Position numbers and translations under genes: made by a program
Shown here: one piece after another, positions 51,091 to 60,478 of the stretch
Numbering within the stretch: position 1 is the first letter of the stretch
How the letters are laid out: each line of letters opens with the position of its first letter
The notes under the pieces: generated by a model
Databases searched by the model: none
Told to the model about the DNA's origin: nothing
Seen by the model: the letters and a program-made list of their open reading frames with translations, nothing else
NCBI RefSeq assembly: GCF_003339865.1
Contig: NZ_QPKV01000010.1
Location: forward strand, 62,001 to 126,000
Length of the DNA stretch: 64,000 bases
Direction of reading: 5' to 3'
Source: Pedobacter chinensis
GTDB lineage: Bacteria; Bacteroidota; Bacteroidia; Sphingobacteriales; Sphingobacteriaceae

Positions 51091-52167
51091 TTAGTGTAAA
51101 TCATTGTAGTTTATAATCTTTACATCTGGATTTTTAGCTAAAATTTCTTCCATCCATATTCGGTGTGATGCGCCAACACCAACTACCACTCTTTTTGCTT
51201 TTTTTGCCTTTGCCTGATCGAGGATGTTTTTACACATGCCCTCATTTCTTAGCATCCATTGTTTCATCATCGCTTTGACTGATTCGGTAGGGAACCCCGG
51301 GTATCCATAGAAGTGACTGCCACCATAAAAATTCCAGGCTTCATCTAAAATTCCATATTTTTCGGTATTCATTCCGGCATATGGATCTGTATTAAATGCT
51401 TTTAATTCTTCCGGAGTGTAACTTGTATAAGCTTCCATCTCCTTTATCGTTGTTGCCTCTACCGAAGTCGAATCTGCTTTAGCTTTTGCGATCATCATTT
51501 TATATAAAGAATCTGTTTTTCTCCATGCCTCATTCCAGGGTTTATCATATGTTTGGCAGTCCATATTGTAAATTTGATCTTGCTTTAATTGATAAATTAA
51601 AGGGAAGTAAATCTTCGAGTACTCACTACCAGTTCTATATAAGCCTGCTTTTTGTAATGAGTCGGTATTTCCGAGTACTTTTGAATAAGCTGCCCGTTCC
51701 TCTTTACCAAACTTATCTTTCATGTAGTTTTCCAATACGAAGATCTGATACTCGGTATTTCCTCTATCCCAATTTTTGGCATAATGAACAGCTAAATTCA
51801 TTCTGGTTTTGTGGAAATAGGCAAACGATGCCAAAGCTTTCTTATCTTTTTTAATTTTAGAGGGAAGATCTTTCACTGTTTTAGGATTTAGCCTTTCCAG
51901 ATAATCATGGCCTTTTCTGAATGCTTTTTTTGCCCAGTGATCATCCTCCAGTTTTGCATAATCTTCCGCTGGAAGATATTCTCCGAAGACCATATCCGGA
52001 TTAAAGTTTTTCAGTTTATCGATAATCGCCTGGAAATTTTGAGTCGATTTCGAATTGTCATGGCTGGAACCTACAATTACAATTTCGAGTTGATTTTGAG
52101 CATTGGTTTTAATCGATAAGCCAATTAAAAATAATAATGCAAGGCAGCAGTTTAGTACAGTTCTCAT
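51091..52167 (-). CDS. DUF5694/TraB-like exported protein
   Basis: 358 aa with a signal peptide (ending KTNAQ). Mature start LEIVIVGSSHDNSKSTQNF, then NPDMVFGEYLPAEDYAKLE and a C-terminal KRVVVGVGASHRIWMEEIL. The GSSHD / E / GASH spacing recalls the TraB/GumN (Tiki-like) hydrolase pattern GxxH...GxxH. DUF5694 is the best match by pattern. Function unknown, likely periplasmic. It is monocistronic with its own terminator. Confidence 0.72.
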   Translation of the reverse strand: MRTVLNCCLALLFLIGLSIKTNAQNQLEIVIVGSSHDNSKSTQNFQAIIDKLKNFNPDMVFGEYLPAEDYAKLEDDHWAKKAFRKGHDYLERLNPKTVKDLPSKIKKDKKALASFAYFHKTRMNLAVHYAKNWDRGNTEYQIFVLENYMKDKFGKEERAAYSKVLGNTDSLQKAGLYRTGSEYSKIYFPLIYQLKQDQIYNMDCQTYDKPWNEAWRKTDSLYKMMIAKAKADSTSVEATTIKEMEAYTSYTPEELKAFNTDPYAGMNTEKYGILDEAWNFYGGSHFYGYPGFPTESVKAMMKQWMLRNEGMCKNILDQAKAKKAKRVVVGVGASHRIWMEEILAKNPDVKIINYNDLH

Positions 52168-52348
52168 AATAAATCATTTTTCGTTTTTTATTGATTCAAA
52201 GATGAAAAACTACGTTTGGCCTGTATATTTAATTATCCCAAAGGGTTGGAATATTATCCCAAAAAGATAAAACGAAAATTGCCGGTTAATCTCTTAAAAC
52301 CAGCAGTTGAGATCAGCTCCCAGTACTTTCGTCCTAAAAAAGGAGATA

Positions 52349-53488
52349 TTATTCCATTATTTTCTTATTAAAATTAACAATCAGTTTAAAAAGATCATTG
52401 TATTCTGTAAGTGGCAAAGTTTCAGGTTTATCAAATACATCATGATAAGCCGTTGGCCCGCCCTGTGTATAAATAAAGAAAGCCAGAACGCCTTTTTCAC
52501 TAAAGAAATAGTGATCGCTGTTCGCAGCTTTACCTCTTGGATTTATTTTGGAAATGTATTTGTGTTCATCATTAATTTCATTTAAAAGTGAAAAAGCTTT
52601 GGGATAAACTGTTGCATTAACAACTGTCATTCCAGCCTCGCCGGTTCCAACTAAATCTAAATTAATAAGAAATTTTATGTTGCTTAATGGCGACAAAGGA
52701 TTTTGGGTGTAATATCGGGAACCCAGCAAACCAGCTTCTTCTGCAGCAAAACAAATAAAACCGACAGAGAAGGGTGGTGGATTTGTAGCATAATATTTGG
52801 CAAGGCTTAATAAAGTGGCGATGCCAGCTGCATTATCGTTAGCTCCGGGAAAATAGGTATCTTTCCCCATTCCGCCCAAATGATCATAATGTGCGGTAAT
52901 GATCAAGATAGAATCGGGATATTTTGTGCCTTTTAACAAACCACAAACATTCGAAGCTTTAAAATTTTCAATGAATTTATTCTCAATCTCAACATTGATT
53001 TCTTTGGGCGTTTCTGTAAAGTTCTTTTTATTAATCTGGATTTGTGTGTTATTGCCAACTTCAGTACCTACTGACCAGGTAAGTTTATCTTTTAAGGAAA
53101 CTTTCAAAAATGGAGATGCCTGATAATTTAAACTATCAATTGGAATTAAGGTTGCCTTTTGCTTAATGCCCGGGCTTTCATTGCTTACGATAAAATCTTT
53201 GCCCGGGATCAGTTTTTTGCCGTTAATCTGAACCATCATTTTTCCAGGAAAAGTATTAACCGGGAAATTAAAATCTTGCTTATAACTATCTGAAAATGGA
53301 ATTAATCCTAATTTTTTGTATTCTGCTGCTAAAAAATCTGCTGCTTTTTTCATTCCATCTTTAGTATAACCTCTGCCCCAAAATTCTTTCGAGCTAAGTG
53401 TATTGACCATTTTGCGGGTATAAACGGAATCCTGAGCGTAACAAAAAGAAGTAGATAACAGCACAAATAAAATCAAAAAGTTTTTCAT
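52349..53488 (-). CDS. M28 family zinc aminopeptidase
   Basis: 379 aa with signal peptide (ending CYAQ), so exported. The M28 metal site is intact: His200 in TAHYDHLGG, Asp218 in ANDNAAG, the catalytic Glu pair in AAEEAGLLGS (near 250), an Asp in LINLDLVGTG and a C-terminal His in PTAYHDVFD. It cleaves N-terminal residues from peptides in the periplasm or outside. A terminator hairpin separates it from the iron operon upstream. Confidence 0.9.
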   Translation of the reverse strand: MKNFLILFVLLSTSFCYAQDSVYTRKMVNTLSSKEFWGRGYTKDGMKKAADFLAAEYKKLGLIPFSDSYKQDFNFPVNTFPGKMMVQINGKKLIPGKDFIVSNESPGIKQKATLIPIDSLNYQASPFLKVSLKDKLTWSVGTEVGNNTQIQINKKNFTETPKEINVEIENKFIENFKASNVCGLLKGTKYPDSILIITAHYDHLGGMGKDTYFPGANDNAAGIATLLSLAKYYATNPPPFSVGFICFAAEEAGLLGSRYYTQNPLSPLSNIKFLINLDLVGTGEAGMTVVNATVYPKAFSLLNEINDEHKYISKINPRGKAANSDHYFFSEKGVLAFFIYTQGGPTAYHDVFDKPETLPLTEYNDLFKLIVNFNKKIME

Positions 53489-53521
53489 GGCTGTAATTTA
53501 AGGATATTGAAATTTAATCCA

Positions 53522-53573
53522 ATAAAAAATGGTTGACGATCAATAAACCATTGTTATTAATCGTCAACCATTA
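53522..53573 (-). terminator. Terminator of the iron-uptake operon
   Basis: AATGGTTGACGAT and ATCGTCAACCATT are perfect 13-bp arms (53528-53540 and 53560-53572); on the minus strand the stem is followed by TTTTTT. It lies 21 nt after the DUF6607 stop. Confidence 0.88.
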
Positions 53574-53593
53574 GTGGCTGTAAAACAAGTTCT

Positions 53594-54514
53594 TTATTTA
53601 ACCAAATAAGGTTGTAAAGCCGTTTTAATTTTCTCTTTATTTTGAGTCGCAGTCCATTTTTCTTTGATTGATTGATCTCCTAAGCTGAATAAAGTTTCGT
53701 AAAGTAATTTTCCGTTAGCTCTGGTTTGTACTTTGAAATCAGTTTTAGATGTTTTAGCTAAATCAGCCCAAACATCACGAACATCTGCCCAATAGGTTTT
53801 TTGGCTATTCCACCATTTTTGAGCATAAGCAAAAACTTTAGGATCGATTTTAGTAAATTCCTCGTAGCCTTTTTCAACAGCAATTAATTTATCGCCTTGT
53901 GGTGTACGAACAATTTTTTTGTTGTCTTGCTCAAACATCCAACCATCTTTAGTAATGGTAATTCTGCTGCCACGATTTAAAACATTGTAGTCTTTACGAA
54001 CTGTAGATTCTCTTCTTGGTAGTGGAGAATCGGTTTCGCTTTGCCACGAATCATGACCACCAACATGGCTCCAGGTTCCGTAACCCTGGTAACGCGGACT
54101 ATCATCCACCTGATAAACCTTTTGAGTCCACTTGCCTTTTACATCGGCAGGGTTTAAGGTTACTTTTTTCCAGGCATTATCTTGCGTGTAAAGCATTATT
54201 TCAGGGTCCTCATAAGTCCAGTCCTGACGCCAGTGTTTAATTACTGTGGTATCATTAATGGCCAGCATGTGTTGAATAACAATTCTTTTTGGTTCATCAA
54301 CAATAATTTCTGCCCATTCGTTGCCATGGCTTTCGTAAGGTTTGCTGAACTTGTAATTTGGATCAGGAGAGGTTACTTCTCCATAATTAAAATTCACTTC
54401 GTAGAAACCAGCTAATGATTTAATCGCTTTTCTATCTTGCTCCAGTTTATCTTGAGCATTAGCGCTAAGAGCTGTAAGCCCTGTAAGTACTAAGATTAAG
54501 TTTAAAATTTTCAT
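53594..54514 (-). CDS. DUF6607 family exported protein
   Basis: 306 aa from ATG 54514 (MKILNLILVLTGLTALSANAQ). The frame opens 25 codons earlier, inside the PepSY gene, but only this Met gives a signal peptide. The mature part has KSLAGFYEVNFNYGEVTSPDP, then Trp-rich IIVDEPKRIVIQHMLAI and THVGGHDSWQSETDSPLPRRE, matching the DUF6607 type. Function unknown. It is the last gene of a four-gene unit behind a siderophore receptor, 23 nt after the PepSY gene, so a role linked to iron or heme is inferred from context only. Confidence 0.75.
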   Translation of the reverse strand: MKILNLILVLTGLTALSANAQDKLEQDRKAIKSLAGFYEVNFNYGEVTSPDPNYKFSKPYESHGNEWAEIIVDEPKRIVIQHMLAINDTTVIKHWRQDWTYEDPEIMLYTQDNAWKKVTLNPADVKGKWTQKVYQVDDSPRYQGYGTWSHVGGHDSWQSETDSPLPRRESTVRKDYNVLNRGSRITITKDGWMFEQDNKKIVRTPQGDKLIAVEKGYEEFTKIDPKVFAYAQKWWNSQKTYWADVRDVWADLAKTSKTDFKVQTRANGKLLYETLFSLGDQSIKEKWTATQNKEKIKTALQPYLVK

Positions 54515-54537
54515 TTTATAATAATTATATGGTTTAT

Positions 54538-55740
54538 TTAATTTTCTGCAACTGCAGGATTTTTCTTTTTTTTCTTTTTGCCCCACCAAATAATAAAGCC
54601 TGTAATTGGTAAACTGGCGGCAATAAAGCTCGCGAAGAAAGCCAAAATCTTTCCAGGCAAACCTAAAATTGCACCGACATGAATATCGTAATTCATACCG
54701 ATTACCACTTCCCCGGCATTTTTGTCAGATTGATTTTTGCGATTAAGTAATTTACCTGAATATTGATCAAATTGGATGAGATCATAATTCCAGTACGTTT
54801 CATCGCCACGGTAACCGGTAGCATAAATAGTGGCTGTTCCGCCTTCAGCAGGCGACATGCCTATTCTGTCGGCATCGGTAAATTTTTGTTTTGCCTGTTC
54901 AAAAGCTACATCAAAAGGTATTGCAGAAATGGTTTTGGTCGAATCAGATTTTACATCAACCTGGGTTGGTGGGGTTGTGCTTCTGGCGGCAACAACATAT
55001 ACTGTAGCCTGGAACCATTGAAATGCCCAAACCATTCCTGTTAATGCAAGCATCAAGCAGATTGTCATTACATAAAAGCCCAAAACATTATGTAAATCGT
55101 AGTTAACACGCTTAAATTTGGCTGACCACTTGATTTTAAAACTCTTATCGAAATTAGATTTTTTAAGGTTTTTGGGCCACCACATGATTATCCCTGAAAT
55201 AAGCAGGAAAACAAAAATAAAAGTTGCCCAGCCTACTATTTGCTGGCCAATTGGGTGGTTAATCAAAAAGCTCCAATGAAGCATTTTAATAATACCGAAA
55301 AATTCATATTTATAATCGGCTACCAATGTTGCTTTTCCGGTATATGGATTCATGAAAACCAGGTCGTAGTAGTCGATTGAATCAAAATACCAAAATGCAT
55401 CCGGATTGCCTCCTTTGTAAACACCAAATTCCCAGGCCCGATCAGGAGTTTTATAAGCAGTAATAAAAGTGATTTTTTTCTTTCCTCCCAAAGCCTTTTC
55501 AGCTGAAGCTTTTAATGTACTTAATGGTAAGGTTTGGGCTTTGGCAGGTACATCTACATAGAACTCTTTTTTGTGGATAAATTCAGTAATCTCTTTTTGA
55601 AAGGCAAAAATACAGCCCGTTACTCCCAAATGGAAAACCACAAGGCCTGATGCTATGCCCAGCCATAAATGTAGCCAATCACTTATTCTTCTTAATCGTG
55701 ATTTTTTTGGTTTTTTCTGAGCTTGTTTTGTTAATGCCAT
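54538..55740 (-). CDS. PepSY-associated transmembrane protein (iron-regulated membrane protein)
   Basis: 400 aa. Helix 1 (WLHLWLGIASGLVVFHLGVTGCIFAF) after a basic start, two more helices near 165-185 and 205-230 (IIMWWPKNL follows helix 2), and a C-terminal helix (ILAFFASFIAASLPITGFIIWWGKKKKK). The HLWLGI, MWWPK, VNYDLHNVLGF and GFIIWWGKK signatures are those of the PepSY_TM/PiuB family, which reduces or handles ferric siderophores at the inner membrane. It lies third in the siderophore-receptor operon, which supports an iron-reductase-like role. Confidence 0.88.
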   Translation of the reverse strand: MALTKQAQKKPKKSRLRRISDWLHLWLGIASGLVVFHLGVTGCIFAFQKEITEFIHKKEFYVDVPAKAQTLPLSTLKASAEKALGGKKKITFITAYKTPDRAWEFGVYKGGNPDAFWYFDSIDYYDLVFMNPYTGKATLVADYKYEFFGIIKMLHWSFLINHPIGQQIVGWATFIFVFLLISGIIMWWPKNLKKSNFDKSFKIKWSAKFKRVNYDLHNVLGFYVMTICLMLALTGMVWAFQWFQATVYVVAARSTTPPTQVDVKSDSTKTISAIPFDVAFEQAKQKFTDADRIGMSPAEGGTATIYATGYRGDETYWNYDLIQFDQYSGKLLNRKNQSDKNAGEVVIGMNYDIHVGAILGLPGKILAFFASFIAASLPITGFIIWWGKKKKKKNPAVAEN

Positions 55741-55760
55741 TAAAGCTGTATTTAATAAAG

Positions 55761-55792
55761 AACCAATTGGCAGTTTTATTTGCCAATTGGTT
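55761..55792 (-). other. Intercistronic hairpin
   Basis: AACCAATTGGCA and TGCCAATTGGTT are perfect 12-bp arms with an 8-nt loop between DUF4198 and PepSY genes. Its T-run is poor, so it may tune downstream expression or mRNA stability and not fully terminate. Confidence 0.7.
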
Positions 55793-55815
55793 ATAAAAAT
55801 CGATAATAGTTTATA

Positions 55816-56529
55816 CTAATTAACTTGAGTAGTATAAGTTACTAAATGCCACACTTTTTCGTAGTCTTTTCCATTTAATTTTCCAGGAACTTTTTCTTCA
55901 GTGAAAGCTTCGAGGAAATAGTTGCCCTTTTGCTCAGGTTTGAATGTGAATTTCCCGTTTTCATCTGTTTCTGTTGGTATTGTTTTTCTTTCAGGATTTA
56001 CCAACGTTATTTTTTGGTTGGCAAAAGGAGCTTTATTGTAAATTACCTGATGTATTGATGATTCGCCAACTTTTAAAACATGTTTATCTGGTCTGATGGT
56101 TAAAGCTGCTTCAACAGGAAAAGCAGTATTTATTTTTGAATTTCCAACATTTACATCAGCAAATGCATAATATTCTATTTTGGCGTGCTCATAAACTGTT
56201 GCAACTTCATGTACAACAGATAATTTGTAGGTTCCATTTTGATCTGGAGTGAAACTGGCTTTGTAGAAATATACATCTGGCGAAGCCGTTAAAACCTTGG
56301 TAGTGCCGTTTGGAGCTGTTAAAACTAATTTAAACTCTTTTAAATTGCTGAACCATTTTGCTGCCGAATCTGGTTCATTTGCTTCATATTCTCCAAAGAA
56401 TATTTTTATTTCCTGCGCCTGGCCTTTTTTTCCATTTGCTGGTGTTTCAATCCATAATGCATGTGCGAAGGCACTTGACACACTAAATGCCACAAGAAAA
56501 AATAATAGGGATAATTTCGTTTTCATCAT
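55816..56529 (-). CDS. DUF4198 family exported protein
   Basis: 237 aa. Signal peptide ends SSAFA before HALWIETPANG, the typical HxLW start of DUF4198, a periplasmic metal-related family (Fe, Ni or Co transport accessory). The C-terminal half has beta-sandwich repeats (GESSIHQVIYNKAPFANQKITLVNP). It follows the siderophore receptor gene by 58 nt, separated by a hairpin, and precedes PepSY, so it is an accessory of metal uptake by context. Confidence 0.85.
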   Translation of the reverse strand: MMKTKLSLLFFLVAFSVSSAFAHALWIETPANGKKGQAQEIKIFFGEYEANEPDSAAKWFSNLKEFKLVLTAPNGTTKVLTASPDVYFYKASFTPDQNGTYKLSVVHEVATVYEHAKIEYYAFADVNVGNSKINTAFPVEAALTIRPDKHVLKVGESSIHQVIYNKAPFANQKITLVNPERKTIPTETDENGKFTFKPEQKGNYFLEAFTEEKVPGKLNGKDYEKVWHLVTYTTQVN

Positions 56530-56548
56530 ATTTCGGTTTAAGTGTTTA

Positions 56549-56584
56549 AGCCAGTAAAACTATCTGACAAATTTTACTGGCTTT
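56549..56584 (-). terminator. Hairpin after the siderophore receptor gene
   Basis: AAGCCAGTAAAA and TTTTACTGGCTT form a 12-bp stem around a 12-nt loop, right after the stop at 56588. T-run is weak on the minus strand, so it likely attenuates and does not end the operon transcript. Confidence 0.65.
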
Positions 56585-56587
56585 TGA

Positions 56588-58975
56588 TTAAAATTTATAA
56601 GCTACGCTTACTCTGTAATTTCTTGGTGCTTCAGCTTGATAGTAATAAGCGCTTAACCACTCATAATACGAGCCACTAAACAAGTATTTATTTAAGATGT
56701 TAAATGCATTAGCAGTAACTTTAAACTTAGTATGTTCATAAAATAAACCACCATCAAGTTTAAAATAGTTTGGTAATTTTTGTAATCCAACACTCCAGGT
56801 ATCAGTTGCTCGATCAGCCAGGTATGTAAAGCCTCCGGAAATACCCGAACCTTTTAATGCGCCGTTTTGCAAAGTGTAAGTTAACCAGGCATTGGCAACA
56901 TGTTTAGAGAAACCAGGGATAACATCGCCTACATTTATTCCGGTAACACCAGGAGTAACCTCTGTTACTTTTGCATCAGTGTAGGCATAGTTTGCAATTA
57001 AAGTTAATCCGTCTGTGATCTTACCCCTTAAATCAAACTCAATTCCTTGCGCTCTCTTTTCTCCTAAAACCACGCTGAAGTTTTGGCCGGGTGTATTGGT
57101 TGGATCAGCAGTTAACTCATTTTGTTTGAAGATTCTATAAGCAGATAATGTAGTATTCCATTTGCCATCAAACCAATCTTTCTTAACTCCGATTTCATAA
57201 TTGGTACCTGTGATTGGTTCAACTTTTCCTCCATCACGTAAAAATCCGCTTTGTGGAATAAATGATTGATCGTATACCGCATAAACAGAGGTGCTTTTAT
57301 CAACCGAGACACTTAAGCCAACACGAGGAGTAACGTGCTTGGCTTTGTCGGGAGAACCACCCCAAGCCGATTGACTTACATAAGTATAGCGACCAGCCAA
57401 TGTTAAGCGGATTCTGTTTTCCCAAAATCCTAATTCATCCTGAACGTAACCACTTAAATATTTGGAATCCATTAAACCACCAGCATTAATAGCCCTTTGT
57501 GTTAATGGTGTGAAACGGTCGAAGTTTGGATATCCGTTACCTGGGAAACCGTAATCCGGATTATTAAGATCAAATGGAGATGTAGGTAAATCCAAATCGT
57601 GAGATTGACCCCAATCTGCCATATAATTTTTCTTTCCCCCATCAAATCCAGCTAAAATACGATGGTTAATGCCACCGGTTTTAACCTGGCCATTGATAAA
57701 TAATTGTGCCAATTTCATAGTGCTTTCTGCATCCCAGATGCCAACATTCCTGATCACAGTATTATCAGCATTAACTGCTGATGGCCATGAGCTATATCCA
57801 TTCTGCAAATATTTGAAATAAGCAGCTTGTGCCGTTAATTTCCAGGTATTACTAAAGTTGTGCTGTAAGTTTAAAAATAAGCTATGGTCGTTAATACGGG
57901 TTGGAGGTAATCCTGGTTGAGTCATGGTCAACTCTTGCGGGAAAGTTGCATAACCATTTGGAGAGAAAATATAGTAAGAACCAACTTCGGTCATTTTTGC
58001 ATTTTGCAAAGTATATTCAGCGGTCAATTTAGTTTTATCAGTGATCTGGTAGCTCAAAACGGGAGCGATACTATAACGGTCATTTTGTTCATATGGTCTG
58101 AATGATCCTTTGCTTTGAACTGCAGCATTTAATCTAAATAATAATTTTCCATCATTGGTTAGTTTTCGGTCGAAATCTACAGCAGTTCTATATAAATCAT
58201 AACTTCCCAATGTGAAAGAAACCTCTCCCTTGTTAAAACCTGTAGGTTTTTTAGTTACTACATTGTACATGCCGCTTGGGTCGCCATTGCCTAACATAAA
58301 ACCGGCCGGCCCCTTAACAAATTCAATATGATCTACAAAACTCATATCTTCTGTTAACGGACCCCAGAAAGAAGATACCACATTAAAACCGTTACGCATG
58401 GCCTGAATTTGAGATCCACGCATGGTAATGTTCGTGTACATATCTCCCCAATGTTCTAAGCGAACCGCACCACTCACATTTCTGATCAAACCATCACTCA
58501 TGCTGATGATTTGCTGATCTTTGATTACCTGATCACTTACAATTTGAATGTTCTGAGGTGCTTCTAATAAGGGTTCATTCAATCTTAATGATGCAGAAGG
58601 AAGACTGATTTTATAACGGTTGTTTTTTCCTGCAATAGTGATTTCCTCTAAAGCCTGATCATTTTCTACCAAAACAAAATTCACAATTTTGGTTTCTCCG
58701 GCTGAAACTGTGATTGTTTGTTCTGATGGATTTATGCCAACAGCCGAAGCTTTAATGGTATAAGTTCCTGGCTTAACCCGATTAATGTTGTACTTACCTT
58801 CATCATCTGTGGTAGCGCCCTGGCCCTGGCCTTTTAGTCCAACAGATATATAAGATACTGGTTTACCATTTGATGTGGTAACAACGCCTTTTATTGTTGC
58901 TAATTGCTGAGCAAATGAAAATAAACAGAGTAATGAGAGTAAAGATGTTAAACTAAAGAGTCTGATTTTATGCAT
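56588..58975 (-). CDS. TonB-dependent siderophore receptor
   Basis: 795 aa. Signal peptide (ending FSFAQ), carboxypeptidase-regulatory-like domain (25-110), plug domain (125-240) with LLEAPQNIQIVSDQVIKDQQ (the ferric-siderophore receptor plug entry), ITMRGSQIQAMRNGF and VEFVKGPAGFMLGNGDPSGMYNVVTKKP, then a 22-strand barrel ending RVSVAYKF. It imports ferric siderophores across the outer membrane with TonB energy. It heads a unit with DUF4198, PepSY and DUF6607 genes. Two palindromes resembling iron-regulator boxes lie just upstream. Confidence 0.92.
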   Translation of the reverse strand: MHKIRLFSLTSLLSLLCLFSFAQQLATIKGVVTTSNGKPVSYISVGLKGQGQGATTDDEGKYNINRVKPGTYTIKASAVGINPSEQTITVSAGETKIVNFVLVENDQALEEITIAGKNNRYKISLPSASLRLNEPLLEAPQNIQIVSDQVIKDQQIISMSDGLIRNVSGAVRLEHWGDMYTNITMRGSQIQAMRNGFNVVSSFWGPLTEDMSFVDHIEFVKGPAGFMLGNGDPSGMYNVVTKKPTGFNKGEVSFTLGSYDLYRTAVDFDRKLTNDGKLLFRLNAAVQSKGSFRPYEQNDRYSIAPVLSYQITDKTKLTAEYTLQNAKMTEVGSYYIFSPNGYATFPQELTMTQPGLPPTRINDHSLFLNLQHNFSNTWKLTAQAAYFKYLQNGYSSWPSAVNADNTVIRNVGIWDAESTMKLAQLFINGQVKTGGINHRILAGFDGGKKNYMADWGQSHDLDLPTSPFDLNNPDYGFPGNGYPNFDRFTPLTQRAINAGGLMDSKYLSGYVQDELGFWENRIRLTLAGRYTYVSQSAWGGSPDKAKHVTPRVGLSVSVDKSTSVYAVYDQSFIPQSGFLRDGGKVEPITGTNYEIGVKKDWFDGKWNTTLSAYRIFKQNELTADPTNTPGQNFSVVLGEKRAQGIEFDLRGKITDGLTLIANYAYTDAKVTEVTPGVTGINVGDVIPGFSKHVANAWLTYTLQNGALKGSGISGGFTYLADRATDTWSVGLQKLPNYFKLDGGLFYEHTKFKVTANAFNILNKYLFSGSYYEWLSAYYYQAEAPRNYRVSVAYKF

Positions 58976-58986
58976 GTTAAATTTTA

Positions 58987-59003
58987 TTTGGATTAATTCT
59001 AAA
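58987..59003. promoter_or_regulatory. Iron-box-like palindrome 1
   Basis: TTTGGATTAATTCTAAA reads nearly the same in reverse complement (half-sites TTTGGA and TCTAAA). It sits 12 nt upstream of the siderophore receptor ATG. Similar TTTAGA/TCTAAA sites are expected for Fur/DtxR-type regulators; the assignment is inferred. Confidence 0.5.
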
Positions 59004-59041
59004 CAGCCGCAAAATAACGGTAGAAAAATTTATAATCCAAA

Positions 59042-59064
59042 TTATTTTGAACAATTCTAAATAA
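59042..59064. promoter_or_regulatory. Iron-box-like palindrome 2
   Basis: A 23-bp inverted repeat TTATTT.GAA.....TTC.AAATAA about 67 nt upstream of the receptor start. It shares TTCTAAA with palindrome 1. Together they suggest iron-dependent repression of the operon. Confidence 0.5.
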
Positions 59065-59153
59065 GGTAGTATGATTTTAACAATATGGTTGTTGTTATAT
59101 GCTGATAATCAGCTTTTACAATTAGATGTTAAATTTGGGATGGGCTTTATATT

Positions 59154-59184
59154 TCAAAAAAAGGCCGCAAAATAGCGGCCCTTT
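59154..59184 (-). terminator. Terminator of the DUF4397 gene
   Basis: GGCCGC, loop TATTTT, GCGGCC and a run of seven T on the minus strand, 26 nt after the stop at 59210. Confidence 0.88.
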
Positions 59185-59209
59185 AACGATATGATTTTTG
59201 GGTTAAATT

Positions 59210-59917
59210 CTATTTGATGGTCACTGCAATTAAATTAAGCGGTCTTTCAATATCGCTCGAAGGATTTAGCAGGCCTCCGCAAATTATATCATAATGATAT
59301 CCTGCTGCTAATGTAATGCTGTTAGAAACTGCTTTCACTGTTCCTGATGAGGTTTCTTTTACATCGAAAGTGTAAGTTCCTGGAGCGATGGCAATAAAAG
59401 CACTTGCTGATTTGTAAGTTTTGTTTCCAATAAGTGCAGTTGCTTCTCCTGTTTTTGCTAAATCCAGCGCTGGCGCATCTGGAGATAAATTAATATAACG
59501 GATATAAGCCTTGTCGGTTGATGGTAAACTCAAATCATCAGTAATGGTTAAGCCATCTAATGCTTCGGGTTTATTAATGAGATAAAAACTGTGGTAAGAG
59601 TTAGGGTTTAAAGTAATATTTTTAGTAAGCAAGCTTTCTGCATTGTTTTCTGAGGTGAACTTTATGGCATATGAACCTGAGGAATAATTTCCGTAAGCGG
59701 TAGTGCCACCGTAGGGCAAGGCAGCAGAACTAATTGAACTGCCATTTACAAAAGCGTAATAAGTGGCTAGTGTTGGTGCGGTATTGATCACTCGCAGCTG
59801 ACTTAAAGTAGTGTCGCTTTCCTCTTTTTTACAAGCAAAGAATGTTACTGAAATGAATAGAAGGATAACTGGAAAAAATTTTGAATTTTTAAAAAGAATT
59901 GGGGTAAAGTTCTTCAT
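59210..59917 (-). CDS. DUF4397 domain lipoprotein
   Basis: 235 aa. Lipoprotein signal with lipobox VTFFA before Cys29 (CKKEESD). The mature part has two beta-sandwich units (LRVINTAPTLATYYAFVNGSSIS and AYIRYINLSPDAPALDLAKTGEA), the DUF4397 pattern, found in surface lipoproteins of Bacteroidota. Function unknown. It lies upstream of the iron operon with its own terminator between, so it is a separate unit. Confidence 0.82.
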   Translation of the reverse strand: MKNFTPILFKNSKFFPVILLFISVTFFACKKEESDTTLSQLRVINTAPTLATYYAFVNGSSISSAALPYGGTTAYGNYSSGSYAIKFTSENNAESLLTKNITLNPNSYHSFYLINKPEALDGLTITDDLSLPSTDKAYIRYINLSPDAPALDLAKTGEATALIGNKTYKSASAFIAIAPGTYTFDVKETSSGTVKAVSNSITLAAGYHYDIICGGLLNPSSDIERPLNLIAVTIK

Positions 59918-60190
59918 TACTTTTTAGGGTTTGATTTAAATAAACAAGTATTGATAAAACGGTAGCAACATTGAATTCGCTACAGATATGCAAATGTTGT
60001 GTTTATTCAGTATTGAACGATGTTAAATGATGTTAAGTGGATGTTAAAGTTTGCGGGCGTTTTTTAACATTGTTAAAATTGCAGAAGATGAGGCAAGTTG
60101 ATTTATCATGAATTAATTAGAATATTAGATTAATTTCCGGAAATCTCATGAATTTCAATTAATATAAAAATGTAAAAAAGTTAAAAAATA

Positions 60191-60222
60191 TTGTGTAACT
60201 CAATTATTATTTAAACCTTTGC
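60191..60222 (+). promoter_or_regulatory. Candidate arg-operon promoter
   Basis: TTGTG at 60191 and AACCTTTGC at 60214-60222 fit the Bacteroidota -33/-7 pair, with one mismatch in the -7 box (AACCTTTG for TAnnTTTG). Start would be near 60228, leaving a 250-nt leader before the GNAT gene. The rest of 59918-60190 shows no gene. Confidence 0.5.
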
Positions 60223-60259
60223 ATCTCAATAGAGTTAAAGCCGTTTTAATACGCAAGAA

Positions 60260-60394
60260 ATGATTAAACAATTTTTACATAAACTTTCTGTTTTCACAGC
60301 GCAGTTAATGCCTGGAAAAAGTCTGTTTATTAATCGTTTCCAACCTGTGTTTTATTATCCCACAAGCCGGCAAAATTTTACTCCACGCATTTAG
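60260..60394 (+). CDS. Possible leader ORF of the arginine operon, 44 aa
   Basis: ATG 60260 opens 44 codons ending TAG, between the promoter and the GNAT gene. It starts MIKQFLHKLSVFTAQLM and ends TSRQNFTPRI. Three Arg codons (CGT, CGG, CGC) occur in the second half. It could be a regulatory leader peptide, but no clear terminator/antiterminator pair follows, only a small GAGGA/TCCTC hairpin (60414-60428). Coding status is uncertain. Confidence 0.35.
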   Translation: MIKQFLHKLSVFTAQLMPGKSLFINRFQPVFYYPTSRQNFTPRI

Positions 60395-60478
60395 TACTCT
60401 ATACTAAACGTACGAGGAATTGATCCTCTCTAAAAACCCAATTAACAAAAATACTTTTATTTTTTCGTTAGAAAATTA

